64,000 nucleotides of DNA from Streptomyces sp. NBC_00683 (GTDB lineage: Bacteria; Actinomycetota; Actinomycetes; Streptomycetales; Streptomycetaceae): contig NZ_CP109013.1 in NCBI RefSeq assembly GCF_036226745.1, positions 2,604,001-2,668,000 on the forward strand, read 5' to 3'. The position numbers and the translations under genes are program-made. The first letter of the stretch is position 1. Each line of letters starts with the position of its first letter. Below the pieces are notes generated by a model. It had not been told where the DNA came from, did no database searches, and saw only the letters and a program-made list of their open reading frames with translations. Shown here in pieces: positions 46,642 to 55,875 of the stretch.

Positions 46642-49600
46642 TGCAGGGACGTTTCAAGAGGGATGGCAGCGCTCCGGCGGAACAGGAGCCGCGCGGCGGG
46701 ACCGACCGCGGTTCCTCGCCCCAGCACGCCCAGAACCCCGGGCCGGCCGGAGCCGGCGACAGCGGTGACCGCGCGCAGCGCTCGGGTACGACGAGCACCG
46801 GCGGCGCGGACCCGGCCACGCCTCTCAAACCCGCGGGGCCGGTAGGCACCGGCTCACGCATAGCCCTGCGCAACTGGCGCATCAGCACCCGTCTGGTCTC
46901 CCTCCTCGCCCTTCCCGTGGTCGCCGCGACCACGCTGGGCGGACTGCGGATCAACGAGTCCATGAATGACATGGAACAGCTGGAGCACATGCAGCTGCTC
47001 ACCCAGATGACGAAGCAGGCGACCGCGCTCGCCAACGCGCTCCAGGAGGAGCGCGACAAGTCGGCAGGCCCCTTGGCGAACAAGGTGAAGGCCACCGACT
47101 TCAAGATCACTGAGCCCCGGAAGCGGACCGACCGGGCCAAGGACGCGTTCTTCGACGCAACCGACGACATCGGCGACACGCAGTCCGACGAGGCGCTGGA
47201 GGGCATCCGCTCCAGCGTCAACCAGATCGCCACCCAGCTCGGCGAGCTCACCAGCATCCGCAAGGACGCGTACACCCAGGGCGCCCCGAGCCTCAACACG
47301 GTCGACCAGTACAGCCAGCTGATCACCGCACTGCTGGGCCTCTCGCAGGACATGGCGCAGGCGACCAGCAACCCGGACATGATCAAGCGGACCCGCGCCC
47401 TGGCGGCCTTCTCCTCCGCCAAGGAGTACGCCTCGGTCCAGCGCGCGATCATCGCCGCGGCGCTTCCGGGGGGTGACAGCGACCAGTCGCACCTCAACGA
47501 CAACGACAAGGTGTTCGGCCGCAACGCCAACCGCAAGGAAGCCCTCGCTCTCCAGACGTTCGACACGACCTACGCGACCACCGGCAACAGCTCCTCCGAG
47601 CTGACGGACTCGCTCAAGGACGGCAACCCCGAGATCACCGCCGCGGACATGTACGCGAAGCAGGTGCTCGACAGCCCGCTGGGCATGGAGGGCCGCAAGC
47701 CCCGCACGTACATGGACTGGTACGACCAGAGCTCCAACAAGATCCAGGCCATGAAGACCATCGAGGAGACCCTCCTCGGTGAGATGGAGGGCAAGGCCCG
47801 CGAGCTCCGCGAGGCTTCGCAGCGCGACGCCATCCTCAACGGTGCGGTCATCCTCATCGTCCTCGGTGTCTCCCTCGTCGGCGCCTTCGTCGTGGCGCGG
47901 TCCATGATCCGCTCGCTCCGGCGACTGCAGGACACCGCGACCCGGGTCGCCCAGGACCGGCTGCCCGAGCTCGTCAAGCAGCTCTCCGAGACCGACCCGC
48001 AGGACGTCGACACCTCGGTCGAGTCGGTCGGTGTGCACTCCCGGGACGAGATCGGCAAGGTGGCCGCGGCCTTCGACGACGTGCACCGCGAGGCGGTCCG
48101 ACTGGCCGCCGAGCAGGCGCTGCTGCGAGGCAACGTCAACGCGATGTTCACCAACCTCTCGCGACGGAGCCAGGGCCTCATCCAGCGTCAGCTCTCGCTC
48201 ATCTCCGAACTGGAGTCGCGCGAGGCCGACCCGGACCAGCTGTCCTCCCTCTTCAAGCTCGACCACCTCGCGACCCGTATGCGCCGTAACGGCGAAAACC
48301 TCCTCGTCCTCGCGGGCGAGGAGCCGGGCCGCCGCTGGACCCGTCCGGTGCCGCTGGTCGACGTGCTCCGTGCCGCCGCGTCCGAGGTGGAGCAGTACGA
48401 GCGCATCGAACTGGCCGCGGTGCCCGCCACCGAAGTGGCCGGCCGCGTCGTCAACGACCTCGTGCACCTCCTCGCCGAGCTGCTGGAGAACGCGACGTCG
48501 TTCTCCTCGCCGCAGACGAAGGTCCGGGTCACCGGTCACGCACTGCCCGACGGGCGTGTGCTCGTCGAGATCCACGACACGGGTATCGGCCTCTCCCCCG
48601 AGGACCTCGCGGCGATCAACGAGCGGCTCGCATCGCCGCCCACCGTGGACGTCTCGGTGTCCCGCCGCATGGGTCTGTTCGTGGTCGGCCGGCTGTCCCT
48701 GCGTCACGGCATCCGGATCCAGCTGCGTCCCTCCGACTCCGGCGGTACGACCGCGCTGGTCATGCTGCCCATGGAGGTCGCGCACGGCGGCAAGCAGCCG
48801 CCGTCGAAGCAGGGTCAGGGACCGCAGGGCGGTTCTCCCGGTGGTCTCCTCGCCGGTGGCAACGGCTCCGGTGCCGGCGCGGGCCAGCGTCCCGGGCTTG
48901 CGGGTTCCCCGTCCGCTCCTCCCGCCAAGGGCCTGGGTTCCGGTCCGCAGCGCGGGCAGGTCGGCACGGGCTCGGGCCCGCGGGCCGCGCTGCCCTCGCG
49001 TGACGGCGGTCCGCAGGGCCCCGGCAACGGTCCGCAGGGCCCCGGCCGCCCGAACCAGCCCCAGGGCGGCGGCCTCTCCGGCGCCTTCGGCGGCGGCGCC
49101 CGGACGGGCGCGCGCGGTCAGCAGGAGTCTCCCGGCCGTACGGACTCGGGCCAGCCCAACCTCTTCGGTCACACGGGGGGTCCTGCACAGGGCCAGCAGG
49201 GCCGCCAGAGCGGTCCGCCCGCCCGGCAGGCCCCGCAGCCGCAGCAGGCACGCAACGAGCAGGCCGGCTTCCAGCAGCCCGGCGGCCCCGGCCGTCAGCT
49301 GCCGCCGCCGTCCGGCGGTCCCCGGGCCGAGCTGCCCGGTGGCAACCCGCCGTCGCAGCGTCCGCAGAGCGCGAGCTGGGGCGTCGAGGAGCAGGGTGGT
49401 TCCCGGCGTAGTCAGCCGGACGCGCCGCGCGGTCACGAGGAGCCGGACTCCGGCCGGTTCGCCCGCCCGGGCAGCTCCGCTCCCCACCAGCCGTTCAACG
49501 CGCCGAACCAGCGTCCGCCCATGAACGACCGCCAGGGCCCCGGTGCCACGTCCGAGTTCGCCCGCCCGGACTTCTCCGCGCCGCAGGCGCCGGACCCGGC

Positions 49601-50288
49601 GAGCACCGCGCAGTTCGCCCGCCCGGACTTCAACGCCCCGCTGCCGCAGGACCAGGGCTACGGCGCCCAGGCCCCGCAGAACCAGATGCCCGCACCGCGC
49701 CGGCAGGACAACGCCGACTTCGGTGCACCGCGTCCGCCGGCCCAGCCCGCGGGTGAGCCGCCGCGCCGTCCGGCGCTGCCGCAGCAGCCCGAGGCGCTGC
49801 CGCCCGCCGGTCCGGGTGACGGGCGTACGCCGCTGTACGACACGCTCGAGACGAACTGGTTCCACGGCCCGGGGCAGGGCGGCGCTCAGCCGCCCGCAGC
49901 CGAGCCGCAGGCACCGTCGGCTCCCGAGCCCCTCGGCACCCCGGCTCCGCCCATGCCCCGGCGTGGTGCGGCCGATGCCGGCGTCACCAGTTCCTGGCGC
50001 GCCTCGCCCAATGACGAGCTCGTGCGTCAGGCGGAGCGGGTCAAGAAGCCCGCTGCGGGCGGGATCACCACCTCCGGGCTGCCGCGCCGGGTTCCGCGTG
50101 CCAATTTGGTGCCGGGCACTGCTCAGCAGCAGAATCATCAGTCCGGACCTCAGGTTTCGCGTGCGCCCGATGACGTACGCGGCCGTCTGACCAATCTCCG
50201 CCGGGGCATCCAGCAGGGACGACAGGCCAACAACGGCTCGTCTACCGGCAGTTTCCAACTCGGCCCCACTCACCAGCAGGAGCGTTAG
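46641..50288 (+). CDS. cvnA1: Conservon membrane sensor protein CvnA (conservon 1)
   Basis: This 1215-residue sensor-kinase-like protein is the first member of a Streptomyces conservon. Membrane segments near 83-101 and 396-419 flank an extracytoplasmic nitrate/NIT-like sensor (EERDKSAG, TRALAAFSSAKEYAS). HAMP follows (about 420-480), then helix NLSRRSQGLIQRQ with candidate phospho-His542 in KLDHLATR. The HATPase domain (about 595-715) has an N box LLAELLENATSFSS, GIGLSPEDL and GLFVVGRLS. The C-terminal 490 residues are Pro/Gln/Gly-rich with three FARPxFxAP-like repeats and end in a tail shared with CvnA2 (GLPRRVPRANLV). GTG 46641 overlaps a possible leader stop. CvnA phosphotransfer has not been shown in general; a GTPase-activating partner role is inferred. 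Confidence 0.92.
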   Translation: MQGRFKRDGSAPAEQEPRGGTDRGSSPQHAQNPGPAGAGDSGDRAQRSGTTSTGGADPATPLKPAGPVGTGSRIALRNWRISTRLVSLLALPVVAATTLGGLRINESMNDMEQLEHMQLLTQMTKQATALANALQEERDKSAGPLANKVKATDFKITEPRKRTDRAKDAFFDATDDIGDTQSDEALEGIRSSVNQIATQLGELTSIRKDAYTQGAPSLNTVDQYSQLITALLGLSQDMAQATSNPDMIKRTRALAAFSSAKEYASVQRAIIAAALPGGDSDQSHLNDNDKVFGRNANRKEALALQTFDTTYATTGNSSSELTDSLKDGNPEITAADMYAKQVLDSPLGMEGRKPRTYMDWYDQSSNKIQAMKTIEETLLGEMEGKARELREASQRDAILNGAVILIVLGVSLVGAFVVARSMIRSLRRLQDTATRVAQDRLPELVKQLSETDPQDVDTSVESVGVHSRDEIGKVAAAFDDVHREAVRLAAEQALLRGNVNAMFTNLSRRSQGLIQRQLSLISELESREADPDQLSSLFKLDHLATRMRRNGENLLVLAGEEPGRRWTRPVPLVDVLRAAASEVEQYERIELAAVPATEVAGRVVNDLVHLLAELLENATSFSSPQTKVRVTGHALPDGRVLVEIHDTGIGLSPEDLAAINERLASPPTVDVSVSRRMGLFVVGRLSLRHGIRIQLRPSDSGGTTALVMLPMEVAHGGKQPPSKQGQGPQGGSPGGLLAGGNGSGAGAGQRPGLAGSPSAPPAKGLGSGPQRGQVGTGSGPRAALPSRDGGPQGPGNGPQGPGRPNQPQGGGLSGAFGGGARTGARGQQESPGRTDSGQPNLFGHTGGPAQGQQGRQSGPPARQAPQPQQARNEQAGFQQPGGPGRQLPPPSGGPRAELPGGNPPSQRPQSASWGVEEQGGSRRSQPDAPRGHEEPDSGRFARPGSSAPHQPFNAPNQRPPMNDRQGPGATSEFARPDFSAPQAPDPASTAQFARPDFNAPLPQDQGYGAQAPQNQMPAPRRQDNADFGAPRPPAQPAGEPPRRPALPQQPEALPPAGPGDGRTPLYDTLETNWFHGPGQGGAQPPAAEPQAPSAPEPLGTPAPPMPRRGAADAGVTSSWRASPNDELVRQAERVKKPAAGGITTSGLPRRVPRANLVPGTAQQQNHQSGPQVSRAPDDVRGRLTNLRRGIQQGRQANNGSSTGSFQLGPTHQQER

Positions 50289-50711
50289 TTGAGCCCCATG
50301 AGTCAGGCCGCGCAGAATCTGAACTGGCTGATCACCAACTTTGTGGACAACACCCCAGGGGTGTCCCACACGGTGGTGGTCTCCGCGGATGGCCTGCTGC
50401 TGGCAATGTCCGAAGGTTTCCCGCGCGACCGCGCCGATCAGCTGGCGGCAGTCGCCTCCGGTCTGACGTCGCTGACCGCGGGTGCCTCCCGGATCTTCGA
50501 AGGCGGCGCCGTGAGCCAGACCGTTGTGGAGATGGAGCGAGGATTCCTTTTCCTCATGTCCGTCTCGGACGGTTCGTCTCTGGCCGTTCTCGCCCACCCG
50601 GACGCGGACATCGGTCTGGTCGGGTACGAGATGGCACTCCTCGTCGACCGCGCGGGGTCGGTACTCACCCCTGACCTCCGCGCCGAACTACAAGGCAGTC
50701 TGCTCCACTAG
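50289..50711 (+). CDS. cvnB1: Conservon roadblock/LC7 protein CvnB (conservon 1)
   Basis: The 140-residue roadblock/LC7-fold protein (MSQAAQNLNWLITNFVDNTPG; GASRIFEGGAVSQTVVEMERG) is the family that binds small GTPases such as MglA in myxobacteria. The start is TTG 50289 directly after the cvnA1 stop; AGGAG lies 6 bases before it, and the paralogue uses GTG at the same place. ATG 50298 is the alternative. It is nearly identical in protein to CvnB2. Confidence 0.94.
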   Translation: MSPMSQAAQNLNWLITNFVDNTPGVSHTVVVSADGLLLAMSEGFPRDRADQLAAVASGLTSLTAGASRIFEGGAVSQTVVEMERGFLFLMSVSDGSSLAVLAHPDADIGLVGYEMALLVDRAGSVLTPDLRAELQGSLLH

Positions 50712-50845
50712 GCGGCCATGCAGCAGACCCCTGACACGATCCCCCCAGGTACTACTCGAAACCCTCACCCGTCCGGCCGTCAAAGACCCCCCACCGGCCC
50801 TTCCCGACGGCAAGGCGACACCCTGCTGTCACGCCCGGAGGATTC

Positions 50846-51253
50846 ATGACCCCGCCACCCGCCTCACCTGATCCGTACGGCGCACTGCACCACGCGTCGT
50901 ACGACGGTGAAGGCGACCAGCCGCTGGTCCGTCCGTACGCAATGACCGGCGGCCGGACCCGGCCGCGCTACCAGCTCGCGATAGAGGCGCTGGTCAGCAC
51001 AACAGCAGACCCCGCTCACCTCGGGACGCTGCTCCCCGAGCACCAGCGGATCTGCCACCTCTGCCGTGAGGTCAAGTCGGTGGCCGAGGTTTCGGCCCTG
51101 CTGTCCATGCCGCTGGGCGTGGCCAGGATCCTGGTGGCGGACCTGGCGGAAGCCGGCATGGTGGCCATCCACCAGCCGGGCAATGGAGAGGCCGGCGGCG
51201 CGCCGGATGTGACACTGCTCGAAAGGGTGCTCAGTGGACTTCGCAAGCTCTAG
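50846..51253 (+). CDS. cvnC1: Conservon DUF742 protein CvnC (conservon 1)
   Basis: The 135-residue DUF742 protein has the family sequence VRPYAMTGGRTRPRYQLAIE near residues 29-48 and a winged-helix-like region HQRICHLCREVKSVAEVSALL...GVARILVADLAEAG. The ATG follows a GGAGG site 134 bp after cvnB1. Its last 20 bases overlap the GTG start of cvnD1, so the two are translationally coupled. Function is unknown; a DNA- or GTPase-associated adaptor role is possible. Confidence 0.92.
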   Translation: MTPPPASPDPYGALHHASYDGEGDQPLVRPYAMTGGRTRPRYQLAIEALVSTTADPAHLGTLLPEHQRICHLCREVKSVAEVSALLSMPLGVARILVADLAEAGMVAIHQPGNGEAGGAPDVTLLERVLSGLRKL

Positions 51254-51815
51254 CGGCGGGACAGCCCGCGCAACCACCTCGGCGAAAATCGTGGTGGCAG
51301 GGGGCTTCGGCGTGGGTAAGACCACGTTTGTCGGTGCCGTTTCGGAGATCAACCCGCTGCGCACCGAAGCCGTGATGACGTCCGCGTCCGCGGGCATCGA
51401 CGACCTGACCCACACCGGGGACAAGACCACCACCACGGTGGCCATGGACTTCGGCCGCATCACCCTCGACCAGGACCTGATCCTGTACCTCTTCGGTACA
51501 CCGGGCCAGGACCGCTTCTGGTTCATGTGGGACGACCTGGTCCGCGGCGCCATCGGCGCCGTCGTCCTCGTCGACACCCGCCGTCTCGCCGACTGCTTCC
51601 CCGCGGTCGACTACTTCGAGAACAGCGGCCTCCCCTTCGTCATCGCCCTCAACGGCTTCGACGGACACCAGCCCTACACTCCCGAGGAAGTGCGTGAGGC
51701 CCTGCAGATCGGCCCCGACGCACCGATCATCACGACGGACGCCCGTCACCGCGCAGATGCAAAGAGCGGTCTGATCACGCTGGTGGAGCACGCTTTGATG
51801 GCGCGGCTCAAGTAG
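51234..51815 (+). CDS. cvnD1: Conservon small GTPase CvnD (conservon 1)
   Basis: The 193-residue Ras/Rab-like bacterial GTPase has G1 GGFGVGKTTFVG near residues 23-34, a G2 region with Thr in TGDKTTTTVAMDFG, G3 TPGQDRFWFMWDDL near 92, and G4-like LNGFDG near 139. CvnD proteins bind GTP and are thought to be switched by CvnA/B/C at the membrane (established for S. coelicolor Cvn9 in outline). GTG overlaps cvnC1 by 20 bp. A 407-bp stretch is identical to cvnD2. Confidence 0.95.
   Translation: MDFASSSGGTARATTSAKIVVAGGFGVGKTTFVGAVSEINPLRTEAVMTSASAGIDDLTHTGDKTTTTVAMDFGRITLDQDLILYLFGTPGQDRFWFMWDDLVRGAIGAVVLVDTRRLADCFPAVDYFENSGLPFVIALNGFDGHQPYTPEEVREALQIGPDAPIITTDARHRADAKSGLITLVEHALMARLK
51273..51679 (+). 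repeat. 407-bp perfect identity with cvnD2 (copy in cvnD1)
   Basis: Bases 51273-51679 match 56540-56946 without difference by direct reading, whereas the flanks mismatch at 51272 and 51680. Two-thirds of the GTPase gene is covered. This is a gene-conversion tract. Confidence 0.9.
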
Positions 51816-51856
51816 CGCGAAGTCGGTATTGATCTACGGAAGTTGCTGTAGTCAAG

Positions 51857-51894
51857 CGGGGGCGGCCTGTGTCCTTTGACACGATCCGCCCCCG
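51857..51894 (+). terminator. Terminator of conservon 1 (first hairpin)
   Basis: Arms CGGGGGCGG (51857-51865) and CCGCCCCCG (51886-51894) with an inner GTGTC/GACAC helix form a hairpin 42 bp after the cvnD1 stop. It is followed by TGTTC. Confidence 0.75.
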
Positions 51895-51970
51895 TGTTCA
51901 TAACATTTCGACAGAGAATTGAAGCGGCATCAGCACCCGACGCATCCGAGCGGTACCACTGTGCTCACAT

Positions 51971-51994
51971 GAGCCCCGCCTTTTGACGGGGCTC
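51971..51994 (+). terminator. Second hairpin between the conservons
   Basis: GAGCCCCG and CGGGGCTC (51971-51978, 51987-51994) form an 8-bp stem followed by GTTCTTTAT, a U-rich tail. The remaining 52000-52164 should carry the conservon 2 promoter, so the two operons are separately transcribed. Confidence 0.75.
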
Positions 51995-52164
51995 GTTCTT
52001 TATGCCCGTTTTATCTGAGGCGCGCGCCACTCGGAATCAGGCATTCCGACTGTTTGGAACGCGGCCGGTCCGCGTGCTGCAATGCGTCGAACTACCGAGT
52101 AATACGGCCCTGAACGAATAATCCGGCACAACGTAGGTGCCGACGCCGAGAGGTTGTTGGTCGA

Positions 52165-55100
52165 GTGAGGCGAAGCAACGAGGGCTCCGCGGCGCAGCCG
52201 GAGCGGGGCAACTTCACCCCGCCGCCGCGCGCTGCGGTGTCGCCTGCGGAGATATCCGAGGCGGAACCGGCAGGTGGCAGCACCAGTCGGCTGTCGCCGC
52301 GCAACTGGCGGGTGCCCACCCGGCTGAACGCGATTCTCCTGATTCCCGCGCTGGTCGGCCTGGTCATGGGCGGCTTCCAGGTGAAGGGGTCCGTCGACAG
52401 GTGGAACGAGGCCCAGGACGCCGAGAAGACGGCTCAGGTCGTCCGCGCGGCCGCGGAGTACGGTCAGGCACTGCTCAACGAGCGTGACCTCACCGCCCAG
52501 CCGTTGCTGTCCAACAAGCGCACGGCGGCCGAGGTCGAGGACGCCCGCGCCATCACGGACGAAGCGGCGACGAAGTTCGACACCGCCGTCCAGGGCATGC
52601 CGGACAAGGAGGGGCTCGACCGCCGCCTCAAGCTGTTCAAGGTGGAGGAGCCGCTCCTCCCCGAGCTGCGCAAGGCCGCCTACGCCGAGGCGATGGACCC
52701 GGTGAAGACGGAAGAGGGCTACACCAAGGTCCAGCACTCGCTGATGGAATTCTCCAACGAGCTCGGCCTGGGCAGCAGCAACATCACCACCTACGGCCGG
52801 ACCGTGTACGCGATCGAGCTGGCCAAGGCCGCAGAATCGCTTCAGCGCTCCATCGGTATGCACCTGCTGGTTCGCCCCAGCCAGAAGAACGCCACCTTCG
52901 ACGCCCAGGTCAAGGCGTTCGGCTCGTACAACTACCTGGAGCAGATCGCCCTCGGCGAGTTCGTCTCCGGTGGTACCGAGGCCGACGTGGCGCGGCTCAA
53001 GGAAGTCATGGCCGGCAAGGCCGCCGAGGGCGCCAAGCAGCTCAAGGCCGCCAAGGAGCAGGCCGCGGCCACCGGTCAGCCCTTCGTGGCGCCGCCGAGC
53101 ATCGACGGTTCGGTCTTCGACGGCATGGCCCAGCAGATCGGCCAGGGCCAGCGCCCCGAGGACCTCCGGAAGAAGGGGATCACCCCCGAGACCTGGATGG
53201 CCGCCGCCACCGCCAAGTTCGACGGCTACACCACCGTTGAGGACGAGCTCGTCGACAAGGCCGTCACCGAGGCCGCGGACATCTCGTCCAGCGCCCGGAA
53301 CGACGCCATCGTCAACGCCGCGATCGTGATCATCTCGCTGCTGGCCGCCTTCATCATCGCGGGCCTCATGGCCCGACAGATGAGCCGCGCGATGCGCCAG
53401 CTGCGTACCGCCGCGTTCGGTATCGCCGAGCAGCGCCTGCCGATGCTCGTCGACCAGCTGTCGCGGACCGAGCCCGGCCGGGTGGACACCCGGGTGCAGC
53501 CGATCCCGATCAACACCCAGGACGAGATCGGCGAGGTCGCCCGCGCCTTCGACCAGGTGCACCGCGAGGCGGTCCGGCTCGCAGCCGAGCAGGCCATGCT
53601 GCGGGGCAACGTCAACGCGATCTTCACGAATCTGTCGCGCCGCAACCAGTCGCTCATCGAGGGCCAGCTGACCCTCATCACCGACCTGGAGAACAACGAG
53701 GCCGACCCGGACCAGCTGGAGAGCCTCTTCAAGCTGGACCACCTGGCGACCCGTATGCGCCGCAACGGCGAGAACCTCCTCGTCCTCGCCGGCGAGGAGC
53801 CCGGCCGCCGCTGGAACCAGCCGGTTCCGCTGGTCGACGTCCTGCGTGCCGCCTCCTCCGAGGTGGAGTCCTACGAGCGCATCGAGCTCACCGGTGTTCC
53901 GGAGAGCGAGATCCACGGCCAGGCCGTGACCGACCTCGTGCACCTGCTCGCCGAGCTGCTGGAGAACGCCACCACGTTCTCGTCGCCGCAGACCAAGGTG
54001 CGCGTCACCGCGACCCGGCTGCCCGACGGCCGTGTCATGGTCGAGATCCACGACAAGGGAATCGGCCTCACCGCCGAGGACTTCGCCGACATCAACCACA
54101 AGCTGGCCAACCCTCCGACCGTGGACGCCGCGGTGTCCCAGCGCATGGGTCTGTTCGTGGTCGGCCGGCTGGCCGACCGGCACGGCATCCGCGTCCAGCT
54201 CCGCCCCTCGGGCGAGCAGGCGGGCACCACGTCGCTGGTCATGCTGCCGGACGCGATCACCCATGGTGGCGGTGGCGAGTCGGCGCCGCAGGGCGACTTC
54301 ACCGTCTCCTCCATCATTCCCGAGCAGCAGCAGCCGCAGCCGTTCGAACTGCCCGCCCACCACGCTCCGATGCGTACGGCGGCGGAGCTCGGCTTCGACG
54401 ACTCGCGGTACGACACCCCGGCTGCGGACTCCCCGCAGCTCGACCCGGTCGGCCGCTCGCTGATGCGTGAGGAGCGCCGGGCCGCGCTGGAGGCGCAGAC
54501 CGGACCCGAGCACCAGGCGTTCCAGGACAACGGCGCGGGTCAGCAGGGCTACGCCCAGGACCAGTACGGCCAGGAGCAGTACGCGCCCGAGCAGTACGGC
54601 CAGGAGCAGCAGGGCTACGCACAGCCCGGATACGACGGCGGCTACGAGCAGTACGGCGCCGAGGGTGGCTACCAGCAGCCCCAGCAGGGCTATGCGGAAG
54701 CTTCGTACGCCGCACCGGAGCCCCAGCAGGAGCAGTACGCCGACCAGTTCGCCCCTCAGTCCGACCAGACCCACCAGGGTGACTGGGCGGATCAGGGCGG
54801 ATACCAGGGCGGGTACGAGCCGCTTGCGCAGCCGGAAGCGGAATCTGTTCCGAGCGCCCCCGCGGAGCCGCAGGAGCGCGTAGGCTTCGACCGTCCGGGG
54901 CCCACCCCGAACAACGGTCACGACCTGACGACCGCGGGTCTCCCGCGCCGGGGTGCGGGCCAGCAGCACTGGCAGCCCACCGGCCGTGGAAACGATCAGC
55001 CTGCGGCGGCGGAACAGCAGCAGCGACCGCCGAAGCAGCAGGAGAAGCCTCAGCCGCCGCAGACAGCACCGGCGAGCGGGGAAGGCCCCGACGACTGGCG

Positions 55101-55362
55101 CTCGGCCAACGACGAGCGCTGGGAGCGGGCCGAGAAGCTCAAGGATCCGAAGGCGGGCGGAATCACCCCGTCCGGACTCCCCCGGCGCGTGCCCAAGGCC
55201 AATCTGGTCGAGGGAACGGCGGAGCAGACCCAGCAGGGCGGCCCACAGGTCTCCCGTGCCCCCGAGGACGTACGTGGCAGGCTGAGCAATCTGCGACGTG
55301 GTGTCCAGCGGGGACGTACCGCGGGGTCGGACACAAGTAATACCTACAACCAGGAGCGTTAG
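52165..55362 (+). CDS. cvnA2: Conservon membrane sensor protein CvnA (conservon 2)
   Basis: This 1065-residue protein is a paralogue of CvnA1 with the same layout: TM near 55-75 and 380-402, HAMP, candidate phospho-His526 in KLDHLATR, and HATPase (LLAELLENATTFSS, GIGLTAEDF, GLFVVGRLADRHG). The sensor domain diverges strongly between the two, while the His-to-HATPase part is very similar. The C-terminal 370 residues are Gln/Tyr/Ala-rich (QEQYAPEQYGQEQQ) and end in the same GLPRRVPKANLV...DVRGRLSNLRRG tail as CvnA1, plus a second GLPRRG copy. GTG start with GAGAGG 13 bases upstream. Confidence 0.92.
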   Translation: MRRSNEGSAAQPERGNFTPPPRAAVSPAEISEAEPAGGSTSRLSPRNWRVPTRLNAILLIPALVGLVMGGFQVKGSVDRWNEAQDAEKTAQVVRAAAEYGQALLNERDLTAQPLLSNKRTAAEVEDARAITDEAATKFDTAVQGMPDKEGLDRRLKLFKVEEPLLPELRKAAYAEAMDPVKTEEGYTKVQHSLMEFSNELGLGSSNITTYGRTVYAIELAKAAESLQRSIGMHLLVRPSQKNATFDAQVKAFGSYNYLEQIALGEFVSGGTEADVARLKEVMAGKAAEGAKQLKAAKEQAAATGQPFVAPPSIDGSVFDGMAQQIGQGQRPEDLRKKGITPETWMAAATAKFDGYTTVEDELVDKAVTEAADISSSARNDAIVNAAIVIISLLAAFIIAGLMARQMSRAMRQLRTAAFGIAEQRLPMLVDQLSRTEPGRVDTRVQPIPINTQDEIGEVARAFDQVHREAVRLAAEQAMLRGNVNAIFTNLSRRNQSLIEGQLTLITDLENNEADPDQLESLFKLDHLATRMRRNGENLLVLAGEEPGRRWNQPVPLVDVLRAASSEVESYERIELTGVPESEIHGQAVTDLVHLLAELLENATTFSSPQTKVRVTATRLPDGRVMVEIHDKGIGLTAEDFADINHKLANPPTVDAAVSQRMGLFVVGRLADRHGIRVQLRPSGEQAGTTSLVMLPDAITHGGGGESAPQGDFTVSSIIPEQQQPQPFELPAHHAPMRTAAELGFDDSRYDTPAADSPQLDPVGRSLMREERRAALEAQTGPEHQAFQDNGAGQQGYAQDQYGQEQYAPEQYGQEQQGYAQPGYDGGYEQYGAEGGYQQPQQGYAEASYAAPEPQQEQYADQFAPQSDQTHQGDWADQGGYQGGYEPLAQPEAESVPSAPAEPQERVGFDRPGPTPNNGHDLTTAGLPRRGAGQQHWQPTGRGNDQPAAAEQQQRPPKQQEKPQPPQTAPASGEGPDDWRSANDERWERAEKLKDPKAGGITPSGLPRRVPKANLVEGTAEQTQQGGPQVSRAPEDVRGRLSNLRRGVQRGRTAGSDTSNTYNQER

Positions 55363-55363
55363 T

Positions 55364-55786
55364 GTGAGCCCGATGAGCCAGGCGGCGCAGAATCTGAACT
55401 GGTTGATCACCAACTTCGTGGACAACACCCCTGGGGTGTCGCACACGGTGGTGGTCTCCGCCGACGGACTCCTGCTGGCGATGTCCGAAGGTTTCCCGCG
55501 TGACCGTGCCGATCAGCTGGCGGCAGTCGCCTCCGGTCTGACGTCGCTGACCGCGGGCGCCTCCCGGATCTTCGAGGGCGGCGCAGTCAACCAGACCGTT
55601 GTGGAGATGGAGCGAGGATTCCTCTTCATCATGTCCATCTCTGACGGATCTTCACTCGCCGTCCTTGCCCACCCGGACGCCGATATCGGTCTGGTTGGGT
55701 ACGAAATGGCGCTTCTCGTAGACCGTGCAGGAAGTGTTCTCACCCCGGATCTTCGCGCCGAGCTCCAGGGAAGTCTTCTTAACTGA
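55364..55786 (+). CDS. cvnB2: Conservon roadblock/LC7 protein CvnB (conservon 2)
   Basis: The 140-residue roadblock/LC7 protein is almost the same as CvnB1 (differences mainly SQ/NQ and I/L changes). The start is GTG directly after the cvnA2 stop, with AGGAG spaced six bases before the stop, so the pair is coupled. The high protein identity with CvnB1 argues for a constrained partner surface. Confidence 0.94.
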   Translation: MSPMSQAAQNLNWLITNFVDNTPGVSHTVVVSADGLLLAMSEGFPRDRADQLAAVASGLTSLTAGASRIFEGGAVNQTVVEMERGFLFIMSISDGSSLAVLAHPDADIGLVGYEMALLVDRAGSVLTPDLRAELQGSLLN

Positions 55787-55875
55787 CAGACAGACAGTGC
55801 GTTTCTCGTCACCGCGCCATAAGGTGCGGTGGCGCGGCACCACTGGGATGGCGACCGGCAGTCGGAGGAGGAAAC

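Noticed and set aside
46854..50597. A 1247-codon minus-strand frame opposite cvnA1 and a 1148-codon one opposite cvnA2 (52000-55446)
   Set aside because: Long antisense frames are expected in DNA of this GC content. They lack domains, and the sense genes have clear families and codon bias.
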